A stretch of DNA of 64,000 nucleotides from Sipunculus nudus (GCA_026874595.1 CM049317.1:72873618-72937617), one strand, 5' to 3'; counted from the stretch's first letter, positions 45,857 to 57,969 are shown. A program made the numbers and translations. The notes: generated by a model from the letters alone, not told the origin.

Positions 45857-47159
45857 CAGTAACTGTAGACAAGTATCAAACAGAAATATGATTTAAATTC
45901 ACAGAAGATAACCTCTTGACCGTAAGTGACAAGCAAATAAAAAATCCATCAAGTTTAATTATTCAGAAGGGTATAACTATATGTATTACAACATTTTGTT
46001 TTATTTTTTTGTGTCGCAAAATCGGATTCTGGTCTTTATTTGCTTTTGTAAGGACTCCTAATGCCCATTTGTGGGGGTTGATGTAGAAAGGGTCTGAAGC
46101 ATGGGGTGGTAGGGGGGGGGATGATAGCACCACTCAGTAAGCATTTATACTGAGCAGGTAACCCTAACATGGTTATGTGCAGTGCTCACCTATCCTGTTG
46201 CACTGATATCGTACTAATTAGATATTAAACAAACATGCAGTGGGATTTACTGATATTCTTGGTTAAAACGGATTTTACGCACATCGAAGGTGTTGTTGAA
46301 AAGTATACTAAAACAGCCACGATTGGTTCGGTTTATGTCAAGTGACGAGGCGCCTGCTTCTGAAACGCTTCAGCAGGTTATTAGATGCAACTGTCAGATA
46401 ACTGCAGCACCTTCAGATGCGCTTGCAAAAAGAATCACATAGCGTGCACCCTGGCTTGTTGAAACTGCGGAGGCTATAGCGTACAGGGTTGCCGCGGTCA
46501 GGGAATGTCGGAGAAAATGTTATGTTTTCCAGGACTGGCTATGGCGACTGTGGTTGATTATCAGGTAGGAAGGCTTGTTCATCTCATGAGCCAGCATCAA
46601 TTATTTCATACTACATTCATTTTCTTTTCAATTAAAGTTGTGTCAGTATGTGTAATCTTATTTTAATTTTTGTGTATTCTGTACACACATGTAGTTGAAG
46701 ATGTATAGCATGGATACAAAAAATGTATTCATGTAGCACCAACCATTAATAAAAGATCACCTGTTTCTTAGCTGTTATACTCTACTTTTATATTGTACTC
46801 ATAGAAAAAAAATACACAAGGACACGAATCTTCACAGGTAACAAAATACAAAGGCTGAACAGAGTGTAGTTACTTTGATCTACTGAAGTCATTTGTTGTT
46901 ATTGTGTGATATATTTATACACTTAAAAAATGCTTGATAACATAGTGTATGGTTCTTTGAATATTACATTGTCATTTCCGAATTTCTAATTTAATTTTAC
47001 TTTGCTTTTTAGTTATAACTTTTTTCAAATTAAAATTTGGTTTGCAGTAGAATGACATTCATGAGAAGAAATTGAATTTAAAAGTCAGTCGTTTCCTAGA
47101 AAACCAGCTAAAAGTCCTAGGACAGTCAGGGAAAGTCATGGAAAAGAAATGCTAACAAA

Positions 47160-47285
47160 ATGTTTGCTGATCGGGCATTTTCAACATGTGGACCTTCTGT
47201 TTGGATGAACTTCCTGATGATGTTAAATGCAGCGAAAATATTGACGACTTAAAAAAAAATGAAAACGTATCTTTTTTTTTAGTTT
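47160..47285 (+). mobile_element. LINE fragment, C-terminus of reverse transcriptase (L2/CR1-like)
   Basis: The plus strand reads ADRAFSTCGPSVW and, after a one-base shift, ELPDDVKCSENIDDLKKN. This matches the well-known C-terminal pattern of CR1/L2-type reverse transcriptases (DRAFSxxxPxLWNxLPxxVR, then FKxxLKTxLF). It is short, frameshifted and inside the TIR element at 46483-47431. Confidence 0.7.
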
Positions 47286-47343
47286 TTATCAAAGTTTTAC
47301 TCTCATATTATATTTAAGTACTTTTGTTAAGCTTCACTGAATT

Positions 47344-47380
47344 TATATATATATATTTATATATATATATATATATATAT
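47344..47380. repeat. (TA)n microsatellite
   Basis: A TA run with one TTTA interruption. Confidence 0.9.
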
Positions 47381-47439
47381 TTTAATAGACTAAAGTTTGA
47401 GTTTAAAAGTCAGAGATGCTGGCAACCCTGTGCGTATTT

Positions 47440-48350
47440 CACAACAGACAATTTGTGATAAGGATAGACAAGATGACGTCTGATTTAACGTGATTATTAC
47501 ATGTCTACATGACTTTATTGATATGGTGATTTAAACAAGGGACCCGTTGGTCATAGTGCTCAGATGAAGTTGATCTTGAAAGTAAAAATATAAAATAAAC
47601 ACTAATGAAGATAACATCGTAAAGGAAAAGGTGTGTTTTTTAATGATGAAACTGAAGCATGTTAGCAAATTTGTTAACATGAGATCTATACTATTACCAT
47701 GATCAGTGGTTGACTCGTTGAGAAGTTGTTTACATGGTTGTTCAATTAATTCTTAATTTTTTATCATTGTATTTTTTATAATCTTATAAATTTTATTCAG
47801 TTGCCATATGACTAACGTCATGAGTCCACAGGTGCAAGGACGTTATGGAGGGGAGGGGTTTGGAGGCGCTGAATGGTGAGAGTTTCAACATATATGCATA
47901 TACATATTGGAAACAGGAAACAGTAGATGCATAATTACTGAATATTTAAAAATAGACAGACGGACAGGTAGACGAACAAGGCTGATCACTTTATTTCCCA
48001 TTCTCTTGGCACAGGAAAATAATGAACTAAAGTTTGCATCATATCCTCACTTTTAATTCATGATTTTTTCAAGTTTATAATTTTCATACATTTGCAATAT
48101 AACATATATCTGGATATATGGATTTAATCTTATTTCGAATCATAACTTGATTAAAATTATTCAAAAGGAAATTAGTTTTCTTAAAAGTGCCACAATACCA
48201 CAAAGTGGCTTCTTGTAGATGACATTGTAGTTAAAACAGATAAATACAGTTCAAACAATAACAATTACTTTGATGTATATTGACTGCTGTGGAGATGGGA
48301 TTGGAGTGCATTTCTAATCAGGTATGCAGGCAATACTGTATTGAGTGACC
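47440..48350. other. Intergenic, no gene recognised
   Basis: No open frame or repeat landmark of note. Confidence 0.5.
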
Positions 48351-48360
48351 TCCAGTGCCT

Positions 48361-48840
48361 ACGCTCCCGAGGCAGCGGAAATCTTGCGCTTCTAAAGAAG
48401 CAACTGAATTTCACGCTGCCAGCTTTGACCGTTTATGATATATTTAGACACCAGATGGCGGTTCGTTGTCCGCTGAAATAAACGTGCGTATGATGTGACA
48501 AGCAGCCAATCAGATGCCAATAAACAAACACTGGACAGGCATCCTGGCTCCGCCCATTGCTGCGCATCAAGCGCCGCTTGATGAGTTTCCGGTCGAATTT
48601 AAATTGCCCCCTCTGCATTCTCGCATCATCGACCGATTCGATTATGACATTATGACTGTGTTAGCGTAGCCGTGTATCTGTTGTCTGCAGAACCGAAACC
48701 AGCCAGCGAGGTGTGCACGCAGCCTTTGTTGTTACGTTTCGTTTGAATTACAGCTCACCGGCCGAGCATCCTATGTGCCCAAGGCCCTAAGCAAACCACG
48801 TCAGGGGCAATTCTCTCTGAGCCTATGGCCTGTTCAGACG
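48361..48840 (+). repeat. Dispersed repeat shared with 40734-40990
   Basis: Begins ACGCTCCCGAGGCAGCGG, with the hairpin GCTTCTAAAGAAGC and 'CCAGCTTTGACCGTTTATGA', and ends near CAATTCTCTCTGAGCCTATG. The copy is about 220 bp longer in the middle than the 40.7 kb copy. Its first 40 bp (48361-48400) are identical, in reverse complement, to the LINE segment at 40441-40480. Confidence 0.55.
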
Positions 48841-48849
48841 GTTACGCGG

Positions 48850-49290
48850 GGCGATGAGCTGTCACACAAAACGAAATGAACATGATTGGCTCCGTGTATT
48901 CCTCGCTTGGCTTTGTCTTTTAGCACAAGGTCTCATCTGATTGGACAAATATACAGTGCTCCCCTCTGGTGTAGCAATTCAGGATACGAGGTCATAACAA
49001 ACAGCGCCTTACGATATAGGTAGTAGCCCTATAGGTAAAGCGCTGTGTAAAGAGCGTACCATTGCCCAGCAGAAGGGAGTTTGGATATTGACAATGCAAG
49101 TGAATACATAGGAGACCCCCGCCCCCCCCCCAAAAAAAAAAACAACTTCAATTACTCTTTTTGCTCGTTCATAGGATATGTATAGCAGTAATTTTTGAAT
49201 GTTTATGAATATAAACAAACACAGACGAGTGGTTTTTATATCAGGCAGTTATGAAGTGTAACAACCGGTTTTCCTTAATTTCTCGAAGGA
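48850..49290. other. Intergenic, no gene recognised
   Basis: Contains ATTGG words (CCAAT-box complement) near 48890 and 48938 and a C-rich tract near 49115-49130, but no gene. Confidence 0.4.
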
Positions 49291-49299
49291 GTGAAGTCG

Positions 49300-49480
49300 C
49301 ATTAGCCCAATACGGGGCTTGGTAGGAGAAGTACGAGAACTAATGGACATCTAACTGTATGTCAAATTTTGGATTTGTAGGTCTATTGGTTTCAAAACAT
49401 GCCAGTCTAACGGAAGACAGACAATGGATCACAACTATAGCTCAAATGACTTATAGTCAGCTGAAATAAAAATTGCAATG
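49300..49480 (-). mobile_element. Dispersed repeat family 1, 5' end fragment
   Basis: On the minus strand it reads TTTTATTTCAGCTGACTATA, AGTCATTTGAGCTATAG and GTCTGTCTTCCG, the same start as the copies at 5940 and 34175. The rest of the element is absent or unrecognisable. Confidence 0.5.
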
Positions 49481-49489
49481 TATGTCAAT

Positions 49490-51190
49490 AGTTTGGACAG
49501 TGTTAAGGTTTACCGGAGATTTTGGTTATTGTTCTTATTTTCATATAGTATTGCTTACGATATCCCTTTAATTCATATATTGCTGATTGTTTCTTCTTCT
49601 GTATATACCATAGTGTCTTTAAGTTGATTAAACACACATTATTTCAAAACAGTTTGAACAAGAAAATGCATGCCGATAAGCAAGAGATCATTCATACAAC
49701 ACCGTTTGGACGCCGATGTATGGTAAAATAAAAGGTATTTTCTCTCTTATCAAATATGATGATTTTCAAACTCCCCCCTCCCACCACCACACACATACAC
49801 ACACAATTGCTTAGGACTTTTTTCTGACATTAAGGCCACATTTAAGATGAGGTTGACCACTCATTTCGGGTAAAATGCCTGTACTCTTACCCAGTAACCA
49901 GTTTGTGTTAGTGTCGCGATCGGGATGTTAAGAAATACGTTCCTTAGTTGATCCGGGACTCCCGCTGCTGAACAGTCCGGCTGTTGATTTATATAGGACT
50001 ATATGTTTGCTGTGCTCGTCACGCGGCGGCTACTCTCATTAAAGCATTGCTACTTCTGCCGAGGATAATTTGACGCTGGAACCGGATTTCTAATGAGCCA
50101 CGGAGAGCTGACTTAAATGATAAGGATTTCAGTCCCGATGCTTTATGGGGTAACCGGATCTGTTTTACATTAAGTCTCCTAATGATAAAGTCATTTATTA
50201 TGGTGACTATATACAGTAAAAATCATATCAATGTTTGACCTTGCAATAAAATTAATCAAGGTTGCAGATAAAGTATTTGCCCTATTCCCTTGCAGAGGAT
50301 AATAAATTCATGGAACTATTTTAAGCCAAGATGTCATATAAGATTAGCGATAAAAAAAGTCAACCACTGCTAACCATACCTTATATTTCACAAAAGCTGT
50401 TTCATTTTTATCATAAAACAGATAACTGTGAACAATAATTTGAATACTCTTTGTTGTAACTCTCGTCCAATACCTACCCTTAAACTTCGAGCTAACAGCA
50501 GTTTGCTATCAAAACGTCGATTATTTTTCGGAGATCCAGCCCCCATCATTTTCATTTATAAACGAATACTTGTGACCTAAGTCATATAACATGTAATAAG
50601 ACGCAAATGCTTCGTTTTCACCAATTCGGGAGAAAAAAATGTAAGGATAAGGAGGCGGACACAGATAAATGTATATTTACAAAAATTAAAACAATTGTCT
50701 CCTTAAAACCCATGCCTGATTTCTCTGGAAGGATTAATCTTTTATATTTTATTTTAAATTATCCCAAACATGTGACCTGACAAGCTAGACTTCTTTCTAA
50801 GATATACATCGTGGAAGTTTTATTAATGACCCTACAATAGGGGTTCAAGCAAGAACATTTCAAGGTTCAGTACACAGTCCACCTTCAGTGTGTAAACTTG
50901 TAAGTTAAATGTCGGCGGTACAGCATACAACCCCTGGACCATTAATATATATATATAAAAAGCGTAACGCGATGTGTGTGATTTTCAGATGCCGGAAAGG
51001 CGCCTTCTTTGGGGGCTCTTTTTTTTGGTTTCGTGCATTTCGTGCACTGAAGCGTAATAATCCCCATTAGTGACCCCTTCTCAGGGATAGGTTCTATGGT
51101 GCACAAGGAATCCCTCCATAGACGAGATCTCGCATAAGGAGAATGCTCACATGAGGGGTGGGGTGGGGGGGGGGGTGTACTTTGACATGT
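49490..51190. other. Intergenic, no gene recognised
   Basis: The open frames have no domain. The part at about 50030-50220 is rich in homeodomain-type words (TCATTAAAG, TCTAATGAG, CCTAATGATAAAG, CATTTATTATGG) and might be regulatory, but this is speculation from word content. Confidence 0.35.
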
Positions 51191-51194
51191 CCCG

Positions 51195-51345
51195 GAAATT
51201 TTAAACCGTTTAAAACTTCCGGGACTCAATCCCGGTGCCTCACGGTTTTCCACGGTTCTTCAAGGTATTCTAACGGTTCTTTAAGGTATGGCTAGGGTTC
51301 TGCATATTTCTTCAAGGTGTGACTACGGTTTAAACCGTAGAAGCA
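51195..51345 (+). repeat. Degenerate ~22-bp ACGGTTCTTCAAGGTAT repeats ending in a palindrome
   Basis: Units CACGGTTCTTCAAGGTATTC, AACGGTTCTTTAAGGTATGG, a TTCTTCAAGGTGTGACT variant and related pieces follow one another. The block ends with the perfect 18-bp palindrome CTACGGTTTAAACCGTAG (51323-51340). The surrounding 51.2-51.7 kb is GC-richer and has more ACGGT/ACCGT words than its neighbours. Confidence 0.6.
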
Positions 51346-51349
51346 CCGG

Positions 51350-52365
51350 CATTTTGGTGTGACTGGGGTCTAAGGCAATGTCACGGCAGCGTCACGGTAA
51401 CCGCGCTCATCCACATTTTGCTACCGTAGCCTACTGCAATGGACGATGTTCAGGGGTGACAAGAGGATTTACCGTGGCCAAGCTACAGGGTTTGACACGC
51501 CAAATCAATTCTATCTAAGTGCCACGGGTTGCACATTTCTGTTTCACCGTCAGCGTTCTGTTCCATTCGTTTTGATCATTTCCAAGAGAACGTGGCCCCT
51601 GCCCAACCACACACGTTCATCCTCGTCCCCCTATGGTGTCCTATGGTAAAGGTCACGTCCTGAAAAGTCCTCCAAAGACCTTGAACAACGTGGTTAACCG
51701 TAGACGGAACGTGGTAAGTGAGAACTCGGCTTTAGTAAGCAGCGGAATGAGTCACCAGGCGGAAACAGCAAACTCATGCAAAGCAAAGGTGATGGTCACT
51801 CATAAATATTTAATTCTGATATGAGCCACACATGATTCAAGCATTCTGCAAGTAGGCGCATTTGATGTCGCTGAAAAACAAATGGTCTCGAGATCATATA
51901 TCCGAAACAGGCAAGTTTTAGACTGGCCCAATCGATGCATTGGTTAGAATTAAATTCCTCCCACTGAAGTTCAGAACAGGCACTGCCACCTCGCGACAAA
52001 TTATATAACTAATATGCGGCTCTCTGACGACTATTTCATTCAGTCCTAAGAGTTTGTACAATGTTACGGGTGTCAGTTTTTGGAATCATGTTTTATTTTA
52101 CCTATTGTAACAAAGTATAAGTAGTTTAGAAGCACATAAAATTTGTCGCTCTGTCAGGTAAACATAAAGGGACAGGATGACTGAGACAACACACCTTAAA
52201 TATGCAGATCGTAACTGCTGACTGACTGAATGAAAATAAAGTCGGCGGTCGAGCCAGTCACAGTCCGGCCTGCACTGGCTCCCTCAGCAACGACATTGTT
52301 TGACAGATTGATCGGTATACAGTTAGATATTTAAGGCGAAAATAGAAGATACTTCTGGGGTTGAA
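51350..52365. other. Intergenic, no gene recognised
   Basis: The open frame at 51446-51649 has no recognisable domain and continues the ACGGT-rich composition of the preceding repeat. Nothing else is supported. Confidence 0.4.
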
Positions 52366-52369
52366 GATC

Positions 52370-52520
52370 TTAGTGAGAGAGGTGGAGAATGCCGGAGAAC
52401 ACGGGGAAAACTACCGACCTTGGACGGGCCACTACAACCCGCTCTCGATGCAGCACCTGGTGTCGAACCCGGGTCGCCAGCGGAGAAGGTTTTTTCCCCA
52501 CCCTTACAGAGACATGTACA
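52370..52520 (-). mobile_element. tRNA-derived SINE, second type
   Basis: On the minus strand a box B-like GGGTTCGACACC (about 52464-52475) is followed about 60 bp later by TAGTTTTCCCCGTGTTCTCC and GGCATTCTCCACC. That second block resembles the conserved 'TTTTCTCCGGGTNCTCCGG' body found in fish and invertebrate SINEs (recalled, not searched). Box A is weak. There is no clear tail. Confidence 0.5.
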
Positions 52521-52916
52521 CGTTCTGATGATGAGTTACAAGTATTCAGGGGGGTATAACTAACCAGCATTTACGGGAAAGGGGGGGGGGTGCAGTTAAC
52601 CCGCTTGCCTAAGAGTGCATATATATGTGTGTGTGTATGTGTGTAAGAATCAATCAAGAACTCAAAAGAAGCCTAGAAATCTAGAGACCAACAAAAATTA
52701 TTTTTTATTCACTTGTTTGGGAGACATGGTTCATTATCGTAAGTTTCTTAGTTGTCATATTACAGTTAAAATATAAATAACATCCGCGAGATAGATCTCT
52801 TTCTATGTATACATTGTTAATTGCAGATGTAAGTGTATACAGAAATGAAACTTGGTGATAATATGTATAATATTTTCATGATTTAAAAATTAGTTTCATA
52901 CTACACCATGCCACCT

Positions 52917-52943
52917 CCCCCCCCCCCCCCCCCCCCCCCCCCC
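52917..52943. repeat. poly-C tract
   Basis: Twenty-seven consecutive C residues; the open frame that starts here with a proline run is an artefact of the tract. Confidence 0.95.
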
Positions 52944-52944
52944 G

Positions 52945-55600
52945 GCACCCATCTGGCTATGCCCCTGGATTTGTTTTTAGCCAATGCAGTGAAATATCAT
53001 GCAACACGTAAGGTTTTTTGCGTGGCGTGTGTCATACCACTCACCGCAAGGCGAAACATTTTACTGGGCTTATATACTGGCCCAGCATGCTTCGCCTCCA
53101 GGTTTAAGGTGATTTCTATCAACTATTTCGTTGTAACACCCCGGGGCCCGTTTATTATCCACCCTCTTCATGGTCTAGTGCTCGCTCTGTCTCAGCTTGG
53201 CAAACTGACAGTCTAGCAGTGTAAATATGGAGGAAAACAAGGTTTTAGTGTCTGATACGACAGAATATTAAGGTTAATTACTTTCACAGGTGTTTGATTT
53301 GACTGAGATGCATGAAACCACAGGCCCGTTGACTAACTGTTTGTATGAATATTGGCTTAACAACTTAACAAACATACCCTTATCAATAACGGAGGAATAA
53401 ATCAGTTAATAATGCTTGCCAGTTCATTCGTGCTTGTTTATATGGAGAGTACATCGCTAGCCTCACTTTTCACATTGCATTGCATCAATCAATCAGTAGA
53501 CCCACGCAGAATGATATGCAATGCTGTGATTAGACTGGCATAATTGTGCTGGGGACCAGACTATATGTTTCTGCTGGGATGCTACATAATGGATGCAATG
53601 CTGTTGCAAACGGAGATTCCGAACTTGTGCCTCTCCTTGTAAACAAATTAATGGTAACATTACTCAGTATTTTGGAGCTTAGTAGATAGTAGGGGAAAGT
53701 TTATAAAGTAGGTTTGAAAAGTGTGTAATCCAAAATTATTCCAATAGGGATTTAAACACCTTTTATGAAACCAATGACAATCTTCCCATGGTTGTTCCAA
53801 GAACGAAATGGAGTTGTTATGGCTTCCTAACTAAATGAATATGGAGGCTTAGTCCCCCGTGGCGTGTATTCCTTAATTAAGTCGAAAAGCAGAGAACTGA
53901 GCAGGACAGGCAGGTTGTGTTAGAAACGATATTCCTGATGTTGTGGATTATGCTTTTATTCGATTGTCATATGCATTAATGTGGGTGCCCATGATTTACC
54001 ATAGGTCACATGGTAAGCTATGATTGCAATGGCAATCAGTGGGGAGGAGCTTTTATGTTAATGAGAACGAAATACTTGAACTCCTTATTGACATTTATGT
54101 TTGCACACTGTACTTGCACAACAGGTATCTGTCATGCAAGTGGATTTGAACGCACATGTAGAACAAAGGAAAAACTCATCACCTGTGGGAATATTGAAAC
54201 TATCTGAAGATGTAAATTGATAGAACCTTGAATATAACAAGTATTTCAATAAGCTCCAAAACAGCTTCATAAAGCAGTGTTAAAATTTATAAGTACCTGT
54301 TAAATTAGTATTTCATTATTAAATATTAACCACAGGTTTTCGCGCCAACGAGTCTAATAGACTTGGTTTTATCGGCATTTTACAAAGCCTAAAATTATGT
54401 TCCTCAAAATGCGATTAAGTGTTTGAACAGCTCAGTCGAACTGCCAACATTACAAAATATGAGACTGAATATAGTATCTAGGAGGACATTAAGTCACGTT
54501 TAAGTCAGGCCTTCTCTGATAATGCGTTTTTGTTGAAGCGTTGAAGTGTTGTTAACGACAATTACTATTTACATTAATTGTCATTACATCATTATGCGTA
54601 ATAACACGCACATTTATTTCAAAACATACTTTAACAGTCCATGATTACTTATGATTTATAGTAAATGAAAGCTAATATAATAGTTTGAAGTGTTCCTGTA
54701 CGGAGAGAGGATAAAACAACGATTCTGAATCAAATTATGCCAGAGGAAATAACATGTTTTTAGACGATTTATAAAGAAATATTTTATCAGCGGAAAGCTG
54801 TTTTCAAGATCAGCACTAGCGTAATACTCTTTTCCGAACATGTTTTGTACAAGTCACTTATTGTTGAAATTCAAGTAAACCATAAAGGCATATGCTGAAC
54901 CATCGGCAGTCAGTAAATCTTTTACTGAAGATCAGTCACTTTTTTTCTGGTACACGATATCACCTCACTCTACCACTAATTTTAAAAGTCAGCCCCTCCT
55001 CTCTGATCACCTTAGATATAATTATTTATCCAACTCTTTTTCCTTGTAAAATTAGCTTACTGAAAGTGCCTGCTATGTTACGTATGAGCCGTTTTCTGCG
55101 AAAATACCTCCATTACTCACTCAGGGAAAAAGTGTCCATGAACCTTTTTTCTAACAGGACTCGCGCACGGGCTTCTCTGTCGAAATGACCGTGACTCTTT
55201 GAAGGATACAGCCTTTACCGGTAGTTCAAAGGTTAATTCGTAGAAAATGTTATTTATTTTGGATTAACAATCTGACCACCATTATCTTGTACATTGATTT
55301 AGATTCATTTTTGCCATGACTATAATATATATTGCATTCGAGGAGTGTTTTGCAACCCAAGCTATCTTGTCCATTGTTGGATAAATGCAATTTGATAAGA
55401 GGTCGATGACTTTATTTCGATATCATTATTCTGGTCAAAATATTTTGCCAGTAGGCTTCCTCAGATCCCTTAGAGTACAACTTTTTCTTTCTTGTTCGTT
55501 TTGTTTTTCTTTCTTCTGAACGGGTTTGTGCTGGATCTCAATCGCTAATTTTCTAAACCTGACCTTTTTGCAAAAAGATCACATATTTGCACCTAGTTTA
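52945..55600. other. Intergenic, no gene recognised
   Basis: The open frames at 52908-53216, 54010-54207 and 54892-55188 have no recognisable domains. I see no repeats beyond simple AT-rich sequence. Confidence 0.45.
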
Positions 55601-55633
55601 TATTTTTGAACGTGCCCGATTAATCTGAAAACA

Positions 55634-55790
55634 TAGGGTTGTCAAATCGACGACTTTAGGAATGTCAAATGTGTAAATGGGTGTTCCTAAAACAACAACC
55701 CAGATTGTCAAAATAACAATTTGACATCCATCTAGGGTTGTCAAAAGGGTTGTCAGTTTTTGCTGTGACAACCTATGGGTTGTCATGGAC
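55634..55790. repeat. Cluster of GGGTTGTCA words with hairpin
   Basis: GGGTTGTCA occurs at about 55637, 55735, 55748 and 55777, and its complement TGACAACC at 55766. TGACAACC-TAT-GGGTTGTCA (55766-55785) forms a perfect stem with a short loop. ATTGTCAAA/TTTGACAT words lie between. It may be the end of an unrecognised transposon. Confidence 0.5.
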
Positions 55791-55810
55791 CTGTCAGGTT
55801 AATCCGTATT

Positions 55811-55911
<101 letters not shown>

Positions 55912-55914
55912 CAT

Positions 55915-56270
55915 AATCATAATTTCAGACACATTCAAGTAGAACGTATATTTATTAAAACCAAGTGGTCGTGTAACTTGTGATACGTGTATTTGTCTGC
56001 AATAGTTTAACGACTGATTATTCCTAACATTATTGACAGAGTTCTGTCTGAGTGTGTTTCAGTGTTCACACAGACAGTAAATGATCGTCATCCACCTCGG
56101 CTTCCTCTCTGGCTAGTAGTTTACCACTCATATTGAAGAGTAAGTTCCAGAGATTTAGGAGACCTCCTCCAATTCATCTCACAAAATGTGTGCCTTCAAT
56201 ATTACAAAATTAAAACTTGAGCAAGAAACAGTGCCGTGTGAAATGTTATTAGAAAATATTCATTATACAT
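55915..56270. other. Intergenic, no gene recognised
   Basis: No gene or repeat landmark is seen before the Tigger-like element. Confidence 0.5.
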
Positions 56271-56273
56271 GTA

Positions 56274-57536
56274 CAGTAGAACGCCTGTATTACGGTCACC
56301 ATCGGGACTGGATGAAAGTGGCCTTAATACAGGAGTGGCCGTTATACAGGACTTGACCAGGAAAAGGGGGTTAAAATGTAACACGAAACCAAGTTCAAAT
56401 CTTTATTGCAATTAACAAAATAAACGTATACACAGAGTATTAGTGTAATTATTGTTATCAATAAAAAATAAAATATTTACAATCAAATCAACCCTATCTA
56501 TAACAATTACCAACAATATATACAAATACAGTGTTTGTTATTAAATGACAAACAGATTGTATATCCATAATATTTGTACAAATTTGTTGAACCACTGCCA
56601 CATGACATCGTACAGTTTATCATTCCCTGTAGATACACACTGTCTTTATCTACTGGCATTTGCGTTTTCTTCATACTGTTCAAAGATCTCTCGCTTCCTC
56701 TTAATTATGTTTTAAACTTGAGTTCGGCCGACACCATAGATTTCTGCTATCTTTCGGCTGCTTTTCCCGTCACTCTTCCTGATCAGACCTACCTTTTCTT
56801 TGAGAGCAAGTTCATGTCTTTTCTTGGTCGCCATAATGGTCAAAGTGATTGGGACAGAATATACGTAACATTTTATACATGTAACAATGTTTATTTTTTC
56901 TTCATAATTATTCATGTATGAGTAAATTGTGCGATGTGTGCCGCACTGTTTTCGTTTGATGTACGTGTTCACAAGGATATTAAAGAGAGTTTAAAGATCC
57001 ACAGTTTGTCGGACATTTTTTTTATGACATAATCATCGGGACCCGCTGGTTGTCATTCGTTAATTAAAAGACAAACGCCCTGTTTAAGATCCGGCTCGCA
57101 CGACTGATTCACAAACATAAACGCAGGTGCGAACACATGTTTTACTACTGTACATACTGATGAGGCTGTGTGGGGGTAGTACGACGCTGGCTCGTATCAA
57201 ACTACTCAGTCACGGTCGAGTGGTTACCTTTATCCAGGCACTCATTAACAGACAGGAATATGTGAGAGCTGACAATTGTGTAATGATATTGAGGTCAGAT
57301 GTGGCCGCTCGATTTATTGAGCCCATGTCACGGAGTCACTGCCCCTGACCGTAATTGAGGCGTTTTCCGGCCTGCGGGACCGAGGAACCTGGCCGTAATA
57401 CGGAATAGAGGAGTGACCGTAATTGACAACAAAATGATTATGAAATATAACGGTCGAAAATTCGGGACCGGAAAATCTGACCGTAATAGACGTATTGACC
57501 GTTATTGAGGCGTGGCCGTTAGCAGGCGTTCTACTG
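56274..57536 (-). mobile_element. Decayed Tigger/pogo-type transposon
   Basis: CAGTAGAACGCCTG at the left and the exact inverted complement at the right end (57523-57536) are terminal inverted repeats, each flanked by TA, the expected target duplication of the Tc1/mariner-pogo group. Subterminal CCGTAAT words (GACCGTAATTGAGG, GGCCGTAATACGG, GACCGTAATAGACG, GACCGTTATTGAGG) are repeated near the right end and could be transposase-binding sites. At 1.26 kb it is shorter than an intact Tigger element and keeps only the N-terminal part of its transposase. Confidence 0.85.
56575..56834 (-). pseudogene. Tigger/pogo transposase N-terminus (CENP-B-type DNA-binding domain)
   Basis: From the ATG at 56834 the minus strand reads MATKKRHELALKEKVGLIRK and SSRKIAEIYGVGRTQV, the first helix-turn-helix (psq/CENP-B N) of Tigger-like transposases. 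A TAA follows. In the same frame after it comes IIKRKREIFEQYEENANASR, then a second stop, then KLYDVMWQWFNKF, the start of the second (CENP-B/Tc5-type) DNA-binding domain. The first stop is where these proteins usually carry a glutamine, so a single C-to-T change explains it. The catalytic DDE region is missing. Confidence 0.85.
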
Positions 57537-57539
57537 TAT

Positions 57540-57915
57540 TGATAAATGGGATTCTTAGTAGTAGAGTCACTTACCATATGTTCATTTGCAACTAATCCAT
57601 CCACATGGCTCAACAGGGCTGAGGTACTTCTGTGTACTTGTTATATATATATATATTACAAATTTGTTATACTGTGTTTAGGTCTAGGAGAAAACCAACA
57701 TCATTTATCAATCAGTGGCTTGAAGTAAATCCATATGTTGGGCACATAATTGCAATTTTCGATTTATGTAGGACTACTGGCAACTTAATTCAATAAGCCA
57801 GGTTGACAATAATATTAGTACTATACCAAACATTTTTAACATATGAAATATAAGGTTGTAATATACTTGTTGTTATAATAATAAGTTGTTAATATACTTG
57901 TTGCATCCTTAAATG
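57540..57915. other. Intergenic, no gene recognised
   Basis: A short open frame (57546-57728) has no domain. Direct repeats of 'TTGTAATATACTTGTTG' type occur near 57855 and 57890. Confidence 0.4.
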
Positions 57916-57917
57916 TT

Positions 57918-57926
57918 GTATATATC

Positions 57927-57957
<31 letters not shown>

Positions 57958-57969
57958 TATATATATATA
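57918..57969. repeat. (TA)n microsatellite, probable SINE tail
   Basis: A TA run lies directly at the 3' side of the minus-strand tRNA-like SINE at 57970-58115. Confidence 0.85.

Larger units (their letters stand above)
44890..46470. other. Intergenic with two long TA tracts, no gene recognised
   Basis: Open frames here are short and without domains. The (TA)n tracts at 45529-45593 and 45799-45852 are listed separately. Confidence 0.45.
46483..47431. mobile_element. DNA transposon candidate with 11-bp TIRs and 4-bp target duplication
   Basis: ACAGGGTTGCC (46483-46493) and its exact inverted complement GGCAACCCTGT (47421-47431) lie 949 bp apart. Each is flanked by GCGT (46479-46482 and 47432-47435), a candidate target-site duplication. 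GTCAGGGAA words recur at the left end and near 47125. The interior contains a LINE fragment and a TA tract but no transposase. The superfamily is undecided. Confidence 0.5.

Noticed and set aside
52908-53216. Open frame starting with a proline run
   Set aside because: The N-terminus is the translation of a 27-bp C homopolymer; the rest has no domain.
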